DNA from: GCA-2770975 sp050248915
Lineage (GTDB): Bacteria; Cyanobacteriota; Sericytochromatia; UBA7694
DNA: 13,114 bases
Reading direction: 5' to 3'
NCBI GenBank assembly: GCA_050248915.1
Contig: JBFWRL010000160.1
Coordinates: 1-13,114, forward strand
In this document: in pieces, positions 7,667 to 13,114 of the stretch
Position numbering within the stretch: position 1 is the stretch's first letter
How the letters are laid out: the number at the start of each line of letters is the position of its first letter
Position numbers and translations under genes: made by a program
The notes under the pieces: model-generated
What the model was told of the DNA's origin: nothing
The model's database searches: none
The model's input: the letters and a program-made list of their open reading frames with translations, nothing else

Positions 7667-7716
7667 CTTAGAAAAAACAGGCACTTTCGTCTTTGCGCAG
7701 GCGCAAAGAGCAAAGA
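7667..7716. promoter_or_regulatory. Candidate operator between norC and porin gene: perfect 9+9 palindrome plus tandem half-site
   Basis: TCTTTGCGC (7690-7698) and GCGCAAAGA (7701-7709) form a perfect inverted repeat with a 2-base centre. The word GCAAAGA then occurs twice in tandem (7703-7709 and 7710-7716). On the minus strand TCTAAG (7672-7667) could be a -10; transcription would then start near 7660, placing the palindrome centre about 40 bases upstream, the position of a class II activator site in Crp/Fnr-type control. It does not match the FNR/DNR consensus TTGAT-N4-ATCAA. The divergent placement suits joint control of the nor operon and the porin. Binding protein unknown. Confidence 0.4.
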
Positions 7717-7759
7717 GACAGGACAGGTTATGCTCCTAAAGTAACCGGAGGATTCCATT

Positions 7760-9175
7760 ATGAAAAAACACCTTCTCCCCTTCGTTTGCGCTTTTTTAAG
7801 CGCCTTGCCTTTGCTCACACCCCAGGCCCAAGCCCGGCCCAATTTTAAAAATCTGCGTTATGAAGAGAATTGGCTGGAACTCAAATCACCTTCAGCCAAC
7901 CCCGAATTTTGGGACAGTTTAAAATACATCCCCTTTTCTGAAGAGGGTCAGATCTATCTCTCTTTGGGCGGTTCCTGGCGGATACGCGCCGAGGGCTGGA
8001 GTGGCTATGATTTTAAACCAGATCAAAACGCGATTTTTGCTTTAAACCAATTGCGTTTACATGCCGATTTTCACGCCACGGATTTTTTCAGGCTGTATAT
8101 CGAAGGCCTGAGCGCTTTGGGCACCCCACGCAATTTGCCTGGCGGGATCGCCAATAATCTGCCGACCGGCCTGAGAGGCATAGATCTCGACAGCCTTGAT
8201 CTGCAAAACGCCTTTCTCGATTTAAAATACGCCTGGGCCCCCGACAGTTTTGTTTTGCTGCGGCCCGGCCGCCAAGAAATGGATTTGGGCAAACAGCGTC
8301 TGATCAGCTCATTGGTCTGGGTCAATACCCGCCGGACTTTTGATGCCGTTAGCCTGATCACCCAAAGCCATGGCTGGAACCTGCGTGGGCTCTACGCACA
8401 GCTCGTCAAAACCCAGCCCTGGAGCTTTAATTTGAGTGATCCGGGCAGTTCTGTGTATGGGCTCTATGCCACAGGGCCCTTGCCTTTTGAGAATTGGAAC
8501 AGCGATCTCTATTGGCTGGGGCTGCACAAAGGCAAAACCAGTTATCAGGCCATTGAGGCCCAAGAAGACCGCCAAACCTTGGGTTTGCGCCTGAATGGCA
8601 AACTCCCATGGGGCTTTGAGCTGGACACAGAAGGCGCGTATCAGTTGGGCAGTTTTGGCGATCAGGTGATTTCGGCCGGTTTTGCCGCTTTTGATCTGGG
8701 ATACAAAGTTGATCTGCCCTGGAAACCCCGCCTGGGACTGGCTCTGGACTATGCCAGTGGCGATGGCAGCAGCAGCGACAAAAGCCTGAATACCTTCAAC
8801 CAACTCTTTCCGCTCGGCCATGCCTATTATGGCTATGCCGACCAAATTGGCCGTCAAAATGCGCTTGGGCTCAAAGCCTCGCTTTCAGCGCAGCCTTTGC
8901 CCGAACTCAGTTTGGCCCTCGATGGCCACGCCTTTTGGCGCGCCAGCACCCAAGATGATGTCTATGGTGTGGCGGGCAATGTCACCCGCAAGGCCGCGAC
9001 AGGCAGTGATGCCTATCTGGGCTTTGAAGCTGATCTGATTGCCACTTGGAAATGGGATGCCCATTTTCAGACCCAGGCTGGCCTGAGCCTGTTTTTACCA
9101 GGCAGTTTTTATTCCCAGGGCGGCACGTCTGCCCTGATGACCTTTGGCTATTTGCAAAGCCAGTACAGTTTCTAA
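7760..9175 (+). CDS. Outer-membrane beta-barrel protein, alginate-export family
   Basis: The 471-residue product begins with a signal peptide (KK followed by a hydrophobic core, likely cleavage after AQA at residue 25) and ends in Tyr-Ser-Phe, the C-terminal aromatic signal of outer-membrane barrels. Alternating strands with aromatic girdles run throughout. The segment at 170-196, containing GRQEMDLGKQRLISS and then NTRRTFDAV, matches the hallmark of the alginate-export (AlgE-like) domain. Despite the name, members of this family in non-alginate producers are general or anion porins, so the substrate here is unknown. GGAGG lies 8 bases before the ATG. It is divergent from norC across 129 bases holding a palindrome, and a strong terminator follows the stop, so it is a single-gene unit. 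Passage of nitrate, nitrite or another anion is a guess from context. Confidence 0.85.
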   Translation: MKKHLLPFVCAFLSALPLLTPQAQARPNFKNLRYEENWLELKSPSANPEFWDSLKYIPFSEEGQIYLSLGGSWRIRAEGWSGYDFKPDQNAIFALNQLRLHADFHATDFFRLYIEGLSALGTPRNLPGGIANNLPTGLRGIDLDSLDLQNAFLDLKYAWAPDSFVLLRPGRQEMDLGKQRLISSLVWVNTRRTFDAVSLITQSHGWNLRGLYAQLVKTQPWSFNLSDPGSSVYGLYATGPLPFENWNSDLYWLGLHKGKTSYQAIEAQEDRQTLGLRLNGKLPWGFELDTEGAYQLGSFGDQVISAGFAAFDLGYKVDLPWKPRLGLALDYASGDGSSSDKSLNTFNQLFPLGHAYYGYADQIGRQNALGLKASLSAQPLPELSLALDGHAFWRASTQDDVYGVAGNVTRKAATGSDAYLGFEADLIATWKWDAHFQTQAGLSLFLPGSFYSQGGTSALMTFGYLQSQYSF

Positions 9176-9196
9176 CCCTCTCTGTCCATACCATTG

Positions 9197-9226
9197 GCCA
9201 CTGCCTCGCAAGCAGTGGCTTTTTTT
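9197..9226 (+). terminator. Intrinsic terminator after the outer-membrane barrel gene
   Basis: GCCACTGC (9197-9204) pairs perfectly with GCAGTGGC (9212-9219) around a 7-base loop, followed directly by seven T (9220-9226). It begins 21 bases after the porin stop codon. In the opposite direction there is no T-tract, so it should not strongly stop the stress-protein transcript, whose stop codon is at 9234. Confidence 0.9.
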
Positions 9227-9233
9227 CGTGACT

Positions 9234-9695
9234 TTAGTTGAGGTCGACAACCATCACCGGAATGCCTGGAGTGTGGTGAACCACGTGGCTACAGGTGCTG
9301 CCAAAATGATTCACACTGCCATTCAGACTCAGGGCTCCCGCCCCCGTGGTAGACATCATAATCAGGTCACAGCCATGTTCACGGGCAAAATCTGGAATCA
9401 CCAATTTGGGATTGCCATGAACAGAAAAGGTTTGGCAATCCACCCCCCGTGAATGTAATTCGCGCCGCACTTCCCGCAGCAGTTCTTTGCTTTCATTTTC
9501 GGCCCCCGCGCTGATCTGCTGCTGAATTTCGGGGGGGAAAGTGTGGACATGCACCTGGGGCATGGTCAGCGGCAAGTGATAGACATTTAAGACCGAAACT
9601 TTGGCCCCAAAGGCTTTGGCTTGGGCCACCACATGCTCCAGCATTTTGGTATTTTCAGAGGAACCATCTACAGGGTAGAGAAAATGACTGTACAT
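9234..9695 (-). CDS. Universal stress protein (UspA family), 153 aa
   Basis: Usp proteins are small cytoplasmic nucleotide-binding-fold proteins induced by starvation, low oxygen or other stress. The start MYSHFLYPVDGSSENTKML matches the family N-terminus (strand, then the Asp-Gly-Ser nucleotide loop at 10-12), and HGNPKLVIPDFAREHGCDLIMMS followed by a PGIPVMVVD ending matches the rest of the fold. The usual ATP loop (Gly-x2-Gly-x9-Gly-Ser/Thr) is replaced by a Gly-rich stretch, TTGAGALSLNGSVNHFGST, with different spacing, so ATP binding is uncertain. Start chosen at ATG 9695 with GAGG 8 bases upstream; the frame stays open upstream to 9839 but runs through the intergenic promoter region. It is divergent from norE. 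A role in NO or low-oxygen stress is inferred from position. Confidence 0.88.
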   Translation of the reverse strand: MYSHFLYPVDGSSENTKMLEHVVAQAKAFGAKVSVLNVYHLPLTMPQVHVHTFPPEIQQQISAGAENESKELLREVRRELHSRGVDCQTFSVHGNPKLVIPDFAREHGCDLIMMSTTGAGALSLNGSVNHFGSTCSHVVHHTPGIPVMVVDLN

Positions 9696-9711
9696 ATTAT
9701 TGGCCTCGCTT

Positions 9712-9758
9712 ATTGAGCATGTTTTTCTCAATCTTACCTTATTTTTAATTTGCTCCAA
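9712..9758 (-). promoter_or_regulatory. Candidate promoter of the stress-protein gene with an overlapping dyad
   Basis: On the minus strand, TTGGAG (9758-9753) and TAAGAT (9736-9731) are separated by 16 bases and could be -35 and -10 elements, placing the start near 9724, about 30 bases before the ATG. A dyad, ATTGAG-N9-CTCAAT (9712-9732), overlaps the -10 and start region, so it could be an operator or just a small hairpin. Weak, pattern-only evidence. Confidence 0.3.
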
Positions 9759-9759
9759 A

Positions 9760-9791
9760 ACAAAGACACACGCTTCTTTGTGGTGGATACT
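9760..9791 (+). promoter_or_regulatory. Candidate operator/promoter upstream of norE
   Basis: ACAAAGA (9760-9766) and TCTTTGT (9775-9781) form a perfect 7+7 dyad with an 8-base spacer. The CAAAGA/TCTTTG word is the same as in the palindrome before norC, but arms point the other way relative to the centre. It overlaps a weak plus-strand promoter, AAGACA (9763-9768), 17 bases, GATACT (9786-9791), which would start transcription about 30 bases before the GTG of norE. Suggestive only. Confidence 0.3.
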
Positions 9792-9828
9792 CAGTTCAGG
9801 CATCGAAAACAGATAGAAAGACGCTCCA

Positions 9829-10425
9829 GTGATAAGCAACCCATCTTCGGATTTCTCTCAAAAGCTCAAAAGCCAGCTCGAAACGTTGCCCGGAGGGCCT
9901 TTGGTCTGGTTTGTCTTTTGGCTGGAAATCCTGACCTTTGCCCTGTTCTTTCTGGGTTTTGCCTGGGTTGGCCGCAGCGAAAATGCGATGTTTCAGGCCG
10001 GTCAGGCCCTGTTGCATCCGGCACAAGGCACACTGAACACCCTGATTCTGCTGACCGGCAGTTGGATGGCTGCCCGGGCCGTTTGTCTGAGCCGTTTAAA
10101 GCGAACATTTCGGCCGTGGCTGATCGGCACGGGGTTCTCTGGGCTGATCTTTATCTCGGTCAAACTCTGGGAATACCAACAGGTCTATGCCCACGGCATC
10201 TCACTTTCGACCAATATGTTTTGGTTCTTTTACCTGTTTTTGACGCTCTTACACAATGCCCACGTGGCCCTGGGGGTGGGGTTGATGTTTTATCTGGCCT
10301 GGAAATTCAGAACCGGCTCATTGCTCGCCGAACAGCAGAGCAGCCTGGAAGCCACCGCCGTCTATTGGCATTTGGTGGACATCATCTGGGTCTTGCTCTT
10401 TCCCCTGGTCTATTTCAGTCATTGA
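9829..10425 (+). CDS. norE: NorE-like protein, cytochrome c oxidase subunit III family
   Basis: NorE is a membrane protein related to haem-copper oxidase subunit III that helps NO reductase activity in denitrifiers; its exact role is unsettled. The 198-residue product has about five membrane helices (near 25-45, 68-85, 97-113, 128-155 and 178-196). Family features include NTLILLTGSW (70-79), LLHNAHVALG (140-149) and YWHLVDIIWVLLFPLVY (179-195), the last being typical of subunit III proteins. It is shorter than oxidase subunit III and lies beside a NorF-like gene. The start is a GTG at 9829: an in-frame stop at 9814 rules out anything upstream and there is no nearby ATG, but the ribosome site is weak. 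Could instead be a subunit III of an oxidase encoded elsewhere. Confidence 0.8.
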   Translation: MISNPSSDFSQKLKSQLETLPGGPLVWFVFWLEILTFALFFLGFAWVGRSENAMFQAGQALLHPAQGTLNTLILLTGSWMAARAVCLSRLKRTFRPWLIGTGFSGLIFISVKLWEYQQVYAHGISLSTNMFWFFYLFLTLLHNAHVALGVGLMFYLAWKFRTGSLLAEQQSSLEATAVYWHLVDIIWVLLFPLVYFSH

Positions 10426-10452
10426 GTTTTTAGCGATAGAGGAATATCATGT

Positions 10453-10731
10453 ATGTCAAACAAAACGGCTTCAGAACACCCTGTGAGCCCCTTTTGGACC
10501 GACGGGGTCTGGCTGCTTTTGCTGCCGCTGACACTTTTGAGCTATTTTTTTGCTGAAAATGGCCAGAATGCACTGATCACACCGATTGTCTTGGGCATAG
10601 CGGCACTCAAAGCACTGTTAATTGGTCTGGAGTTTATGGAACTCAAGCGCATGCCTTGGGGCTTCGGACTGATGTTTGGGGTCTTTTTTGTGGGTCTGGC
10701 CTTGGGGCTGATTGTTTTGTTGCAGCGTTAA
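10453..10731 (+). CDS. norF: NorF-like protein, cytochrome c oxidase subunit IV family
   Basis: This 92-residue protein has three membrane helices (about 17-36, 42-62 and 69-90) and the KALLIGLEFMELKRMPWGFG loop-helix motif of the small prokaryotic oxidase subunit IV/NorF family. NorF accompanies NorE and NorBC in denitrifiers, with an accessory role. Start ATG 10453 has GAGG 10 bases upstream; another ATG at 10449 is out of frame and would not give the family sequence. It follows norE by 27 bases and is followed by ctaA after 4 bases, so the three genes form one transcript. The alternative is subunit IV of a terminal oxidase. Confidence 0.78.
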   Translation: MSNKTASEHPVSPFWTDGVWLLLLPLTLLSYFFAENGQNALITPIVLGIAALKALLIGLEFMELKRMPWGFGLMFGVFFVGLALGLIVLLQR

Positions 10732-10735
10732 AAAG

Positions 10736-11779
10736 ATGTCGAAGCCCCATCCTTCTGCGCAACCATCTGTCGAAATCTGGCTTTGGGTACTTGTGGGTCT
10801 GCTTTGTGCCATGATTCTGCTCGGCGGCGTGACCCGCTTGACCCATTCGGGACTCTCGATGGTGGAATGGAAGCCGTTGATGGGGGCGATTCCGCCTTTA
10901 AATGAGGCAGATTGGCAGGCCCTGTTTCAACGCTACCAGGCGTTTCCTGAATACCAACAGGTCAATTCAAACATGACCCTGGATGGGTTTCGGAAAATTT
11001 TTTACCTGGAGTATTTTCACCGTTTGCTGGGCCGACTGATTGGGCTGGTCTTTTTGGGGCCCTTGCTGTATTTCTCTTTCAAAAAAAGCCTGACCGTTCA
11101 AGCCGCATTGAAGTTGGGGGGCATCTTTCTCTTGGGTGGGCTACAAGGAGTCATGGGCTGGTATATGGTCCAAAGTGGGTTGGTGGATATTCCCAGGGTC
11201 AGCTCTTACCGGCTGACAGCCCATTTGTTGCTGGCACTGTTGATCTTGGGGCTGCTGCTGCGGCAATGTTTTTTGTGCAGATATCCCCAAGCGCCGGGCA
11301 AGCTGCACCCCTTTTCAAAAATTGTGTTGGCTTTGTTGGTCCTGATGATTGCCCTCGGGGGCTTTGTGGCGGGCAATAAAGCCGGTTTGGCGTTTAATAC
11401 CTTTCCGCTGATGCATGGCCGCCTGATTCCGGCAGAGCTGTATACGTTGCAGCCCTGGTGGCGCGACTGCTTTGAAAATCTGGCCACGGTGCAATTTCAT
11501 CACCGCCTGTTGGGCTGGTTGCTGCTGGGTTTGCTGCCGGGGTATGCGCTTTGGCTGGGCAAACGAGTACCTGCTTTGAGACGTTCAGCTATTCTGCTGG
11601 CGAGCCTGACTCTTTTGCAGTTCAGCTTGGGCGCCTTGACCCTGCTCTACAAAGTTCCTGTTTCTTTGGGCGTTGCCCATCAAGCAGGAGCCGTGCTGCT
11701 CTTGGGGCTGACACTTTGGGTCAGTATGAGCTTCAGCGTGAGAGCAGACCGCCCCCACGCTGAGACCTTTTCAATTTAG
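10736..11779 (+). CDS. ctaA: Haem A synthase (CtaA/COX15)
   Basis: Haem A synthase oxidises the C8 methyl of haem O to a formyl group, making the haem A used by aa3-type oxidases. The 347-residue membrane protein has two homologous four-helix halves, each with haem-ligand histidines: H95 (EYFHRLLGR, with E92) and H163 (TAHLLLAL) in the first, H256 (QFHHRLLGW) and H315 (VAHQAGA) in the second. The GGVTRLTHSGLSMVEWKP block (30-47) and GNKAGLAFNTFPLMHGRLIP (213-232, in two adjacent pieces) mark the proteobacterial/mitochondrial COX15 type. Start chosen at ATG 10736, 4 bases after norF; a TTG at 10712 inside norF is possible. The ribosome site is weak, suggesting coupling to norF. No haem O synthase or oxidase core gene is in the window. 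Confidence 0.93.
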   Translation: MSKPHPSAQPSVEIWLWVLVGLLCAMILLGGVTRLTHSGLSMVEWKPLMGAIPPLNEADWQALFQRYQAFPEYQQVNSNMTLDGFRKIFYLEYFHRLLGRLIGLVFLGPLLYFSFKKSLTVQAALKLGGIFLLGGLQGVMGWYMVQSGLVDIPRVSSYRLTAHLLLALLILGLLLRQCFLCRYPQAPGKLHPFSKIVLALLVLMIALGGFVAGNKAGLAFNTFPLMHGRLIPAELYTLQPWWRDCFENLATVQFHHRLLGWLLLGLLPGYALWLGKRVPALRRSAILLASLTLLQFSLGALTLLYKVPVSLGVAHQAGAVLLLGLTLWVSMSFSVRADRPHAETFSI

Positions 11780-12180
11780 AGTTTGCCCAATTGTTTGAGC
11801 AGCAGCATTTTAAAGCGACCGGGAGCCTTGACCGAGTGGGGCACACCCGCAGGCAGGGCAAAGCCTTCCCCCGCTTTGATCGTAACGGGTTTGTCTTCCA
11901 GCATCAGCACCCCTTCTCCTTCGATGACTTGGATATATGCCGCAAAAGGCACAGCGTGCCCCTTCAGCCCTTGGCCAGCATCAAAGGCGAACAGAATCAA
12001 CTCATACTGGGGGGTCGAGAACAAGACTTTTTTGGCGGGTTTCTCGGCATTGTATTCAATTTGGGCCTGGATGGACTCTGCCACGGGCTGTATTGGGGTT
12101 TCTGCCAGGGCTGTTCCTGCTCCGAAGCTGATGGCCAGCAGCAAGGCACTCAAAAGGGTGAGACGTTTCGTGTTTTTCAT
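11776..12180 (-). CDS. Exported single-domain cupin protein
   Basis: The 134-residue product starts with a clear signal peptide (KNTKR, hydrophobic core 8-19, likely cleavage after ALA at residue 26), so it acts in the periplasm. The rest is one cupin barrel: motif 1 is GHAVPFAAYIQVIEGEG (74-90) with H75 and E88, and motif 2 is LPAGVPHSVKAPG (109-121) with H115. The usual His-x-His of motif 1 is missing one His, so metal binding may be altered; the form GLKGHAVPF resembles a common small-cupin subgroup of unknown function. AAGGAG lies 7 bases before the ATG. It is the last gene of the TetR operon, and its stop overlaps that of ctaA by 4 bases on the other strand. Substrate unknown. Confidence 0.85.
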   Translation of the reverse strand: MKNTKRLTLLSALLLAISFGAGTALAETPIQPVAESIQAQIEYNAEKPAKKVLFSTPQYELILFAFDAGQGLKGHAVPFAAYIQVIEGEGVLMLEDKPVTIKAGEGFALPAGVPHSVKAPGRFKMLLLKQLGKL

Positions 12181-12205
12181 AGGGGGACTCCTTGTAATTT
12201 AAATA

Positions 12206-12655
12206 TCAGTGATTTTTGGAAATTATCGGATTTTTGGCTTGGGTCAGGGTGAGTACTCCCAACCAGGCCACGGAGATTGTCATGCTCAGTGCGCCGATCA
12301 CCACGGGCAGTGGCGGCACGTGCCAGAGTACCTCCATTAAGATGCCGATCGGCATCAGCAGTCCCAGCAGGGCCAGCACCGAAATCGCGCGGGCCTGTTT
12401 GGGTGGGTAAGGCAATTGTATTAAGAGATAACCAATCACCAAATTGAGAAAAGCAAGCAAATTGCCATGAACGTGTGCCAATTTGGCTTCAAAATGCGCG
12501 CCACTGGCTGATGCCGCAACCCAGGCCTCTTTGCCGGGGGCAAAGTCGCGCAGATAAATCAGCAAAAAACCATAGGCCATAAAACCTGCCATCGCCAGCA
12601 GACCCAACCCCATATTGGCATGCCCAGGGGGGCAGAGATGTTTTTTCAAAGACAT
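12206..12655 (-). CDS. Four-helix membrane protein of unknown function with His cluster
   Basis: I do not recognise this 149-residue family. Four membrane helices are visible (about 14-35, 60-80, 88-107 and 115-136). A histidine-rich spot at the start of helix 2, GAHFEAKLAHVHGNLLAF (H54, E56, H61, H63), plus H112 in LWHVPPLP at the end of helix 3, could bind haem or metal; the His-x-His-Gly pattern faintly recalls haem-copper-oxidase helices, but this is only a resemblance. Start chosen at ATG 12655 with AGGAGG 8 bases upstream; the frame extends to 12856 but that overlaps the TetR gene. It lies 14 bases after tetR and 25 bases before the cupin gene, so it belongs to that operon. Confidence 0.8.
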   Translation of the reverse strand: MSLKKHLCPPGHANMGLGLLAMAGFMAYGFLLIYLRDFAPGKEAWVAASASGAHFEAKLAHVHGNLLAFLNLVIGYLLIQLPYPPKQARAISVLALLGLLMPIGILMEVLWHVPPLPVVIGALSMTISVAWLGVLTLTQAKNPIISKNH

Positions 12656-12669
12656 AGACCAAACCTCCT

Positions 12670-13114
12670 TCAGAGGGTGACTGAATTTAAGAACAATTCC
12701 AGACTCAGTTCCAATTGCGACTCCAGGGTCTGGGGGGCAAAAAAGCCCCCCTCCGAAACCTGATTGAGAAAAAGTGATCCAAAGAGCTGGGTCATCAAAA
12801 GACGAGAAAGCGCTTCGGGTGTCAAATCTGGGCGGATTTCTGCACTTTCTTGCCAACGGGCAAACCAGTTGCTTAACTCATCACGGGCCTGCAGTAAAAC
12901 CTGCTGGAGCCAAGCCTGTTTGAGTTCAGGCTCGACTTCACTTTCGAGCAAGACAATTTTGAGCAGCGGAAAAATCGCCTTAAATTGCCTGGCACGTTTG
13001 TGCACAAATTGACCCAAAACCTGACGGGGAGAGCCCTGATGCCCACCTGAAGCATTCTGGTCTTGGGCAATATTTGGCTGTAATAGCGCCAATAATATCT
13101 CCCGCTTGCTGGCA
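12670..13114 (-). CDS. TetR/AcrR-type transcriptional regulator, C-terminal part (cut by window edge)
   Basis: The frame is open to the right edge of the window and stops with TGA at 12670-12672, giving 147 visible residues. The first visible residues, ASKREILLALLQ, match the segment that directly follows the DNA-binding helix-turn-helix in TetR proteins (the Ser-Lys-x-x-Leu after the Tyr-Phe of the HTH). The remainder is an all-helical ligand-binding domain with no recognisable subgroup. The HTH itself and the start codon lie beyond the window. It is the first gene seen of a three-gene operon with the membrane protein and cupin, so it probably controls that operon. The family call rests on a short motif and helical pattern. 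Confidence 0.7.
   Translation of the reverse strand, partial: ASKREILLALLQPNIAQDQNASGGHQGSPRQVLGQFVHKRARQFKAIFPLLKIVLLESEVEPELKQAWLQQVLLQARDELSNWFARWQESAEIRPDLTPEALSRLLMTQLFGSLFLNQVSEGGFFAPQTLESQLELSLELFLNSVTL

Noticed and set aside
8309..8857. Minus-strand open frame of 182 codons opposite the porin gene
   Set aside because: The plus-strand product has a signal peptide, barrel pattern and family motif; the antisense frame has none and no ribosome site.
9712..9732. ATTGAG-N9-CTCAAT read as an FNR/DNR box
   Set aside because: FNR-type sites are TTGAT-N4-ATCAA; here the spacer is far longer and the arms differ. Kept only as a dyad within a weak promoter candidate.
10449..10451. ATG at 10449 as the norF start
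   Set aside because: It is out of frame with the conserved three-helix product that starts at 10453.
12656..12856. 67-residue N-terminal extension of the four-helix protein
   Set aside because: It would overlap the TetR coding region, and AGGAGG 8 bases before ATG 12655 fixes the start.
1..13114. CRISPR array, tRNA, rRNA or insertion sequence
   Set aside because: No spaced direct repeats, no cloverleaf or rRNA-like stretch, and no transposase or terminal inverted repeats were seen.

Overview
The window reads as a nitric-oxide-respiration (partial denitrification) island from a Gram-negative bacterium. Evidence for a Gram-negative envelope is an outer-membrane barrel with a C-terminal Phe and several exported proteins. 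Base composition looks roughly balanced, slightly GC-rich. I cannot assign a lineage from the sequence: the gene set is complete for cytochrome-c-type nitric oxide reductase, but the arrangement (two-haem NorC, carbonic anhydrase and moaDE inside the nor operon) is not the usual proteobacterial layout. No mobile element, tRNA, rRNA or CRISPR was seen, and no gene-free stretch exceeds about 170 bases.

Layout. 6-326 (-): small unrecognised protein. 494-1411 (+): TPR-like soluble protein. 1417-7630 (-): one closely packed operon read right to left, norC-norB-norQ-norD-beta carbonic anhydrase-moaD-moaE. 7760-9175 (+): alginate-export-type outer-membrane barrel, divergent from norC, followed by a clear intrinsic terminator. 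9234-9695 (-): universal stress protein. 9829-11779 (+): norE-like (oxidase subunit III family), norF-like (subunit IV family) and haem A synthase ctaA. 11776-13114 (-): operon of a TetR-type regulator (cut by the right edge), an unrecognised four-helix membrane protein and an exported cupin, ending tail-to-tail with ctaA with a 4-base overlap.

How it works together. NorB (haem b/b3-FeB) and NorC (membrane-anchored cytochrome c) reduce NO to N2O. NorQ (MoxR-type AAA+) and NorD (VWA/MIDAS) form the usual activation pair, and NorE/NorF are accessory membrane proteins. MoaD/MoaE make molybdopterin, needed by molybdenum enzymes such as nitrate reductase, which is not in the window. The barrel, the stress protein and the TetR-cupin operon are plausible partners, but their link to NO is inferred from position only.

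Most notable: the extra C-terminal haem domain on NorC; an exported carbonic anhydrase and moaDE as operon tail genes; haem A synthase beside norEF with no oxidase core gene; a perfect 9+9 palindrome with a further tandem half-site between norC and the porin, and a second dyad with the same half-site word before norE; and the unrecognised histidine-containing four-helix membrane protein in the TetR operon.
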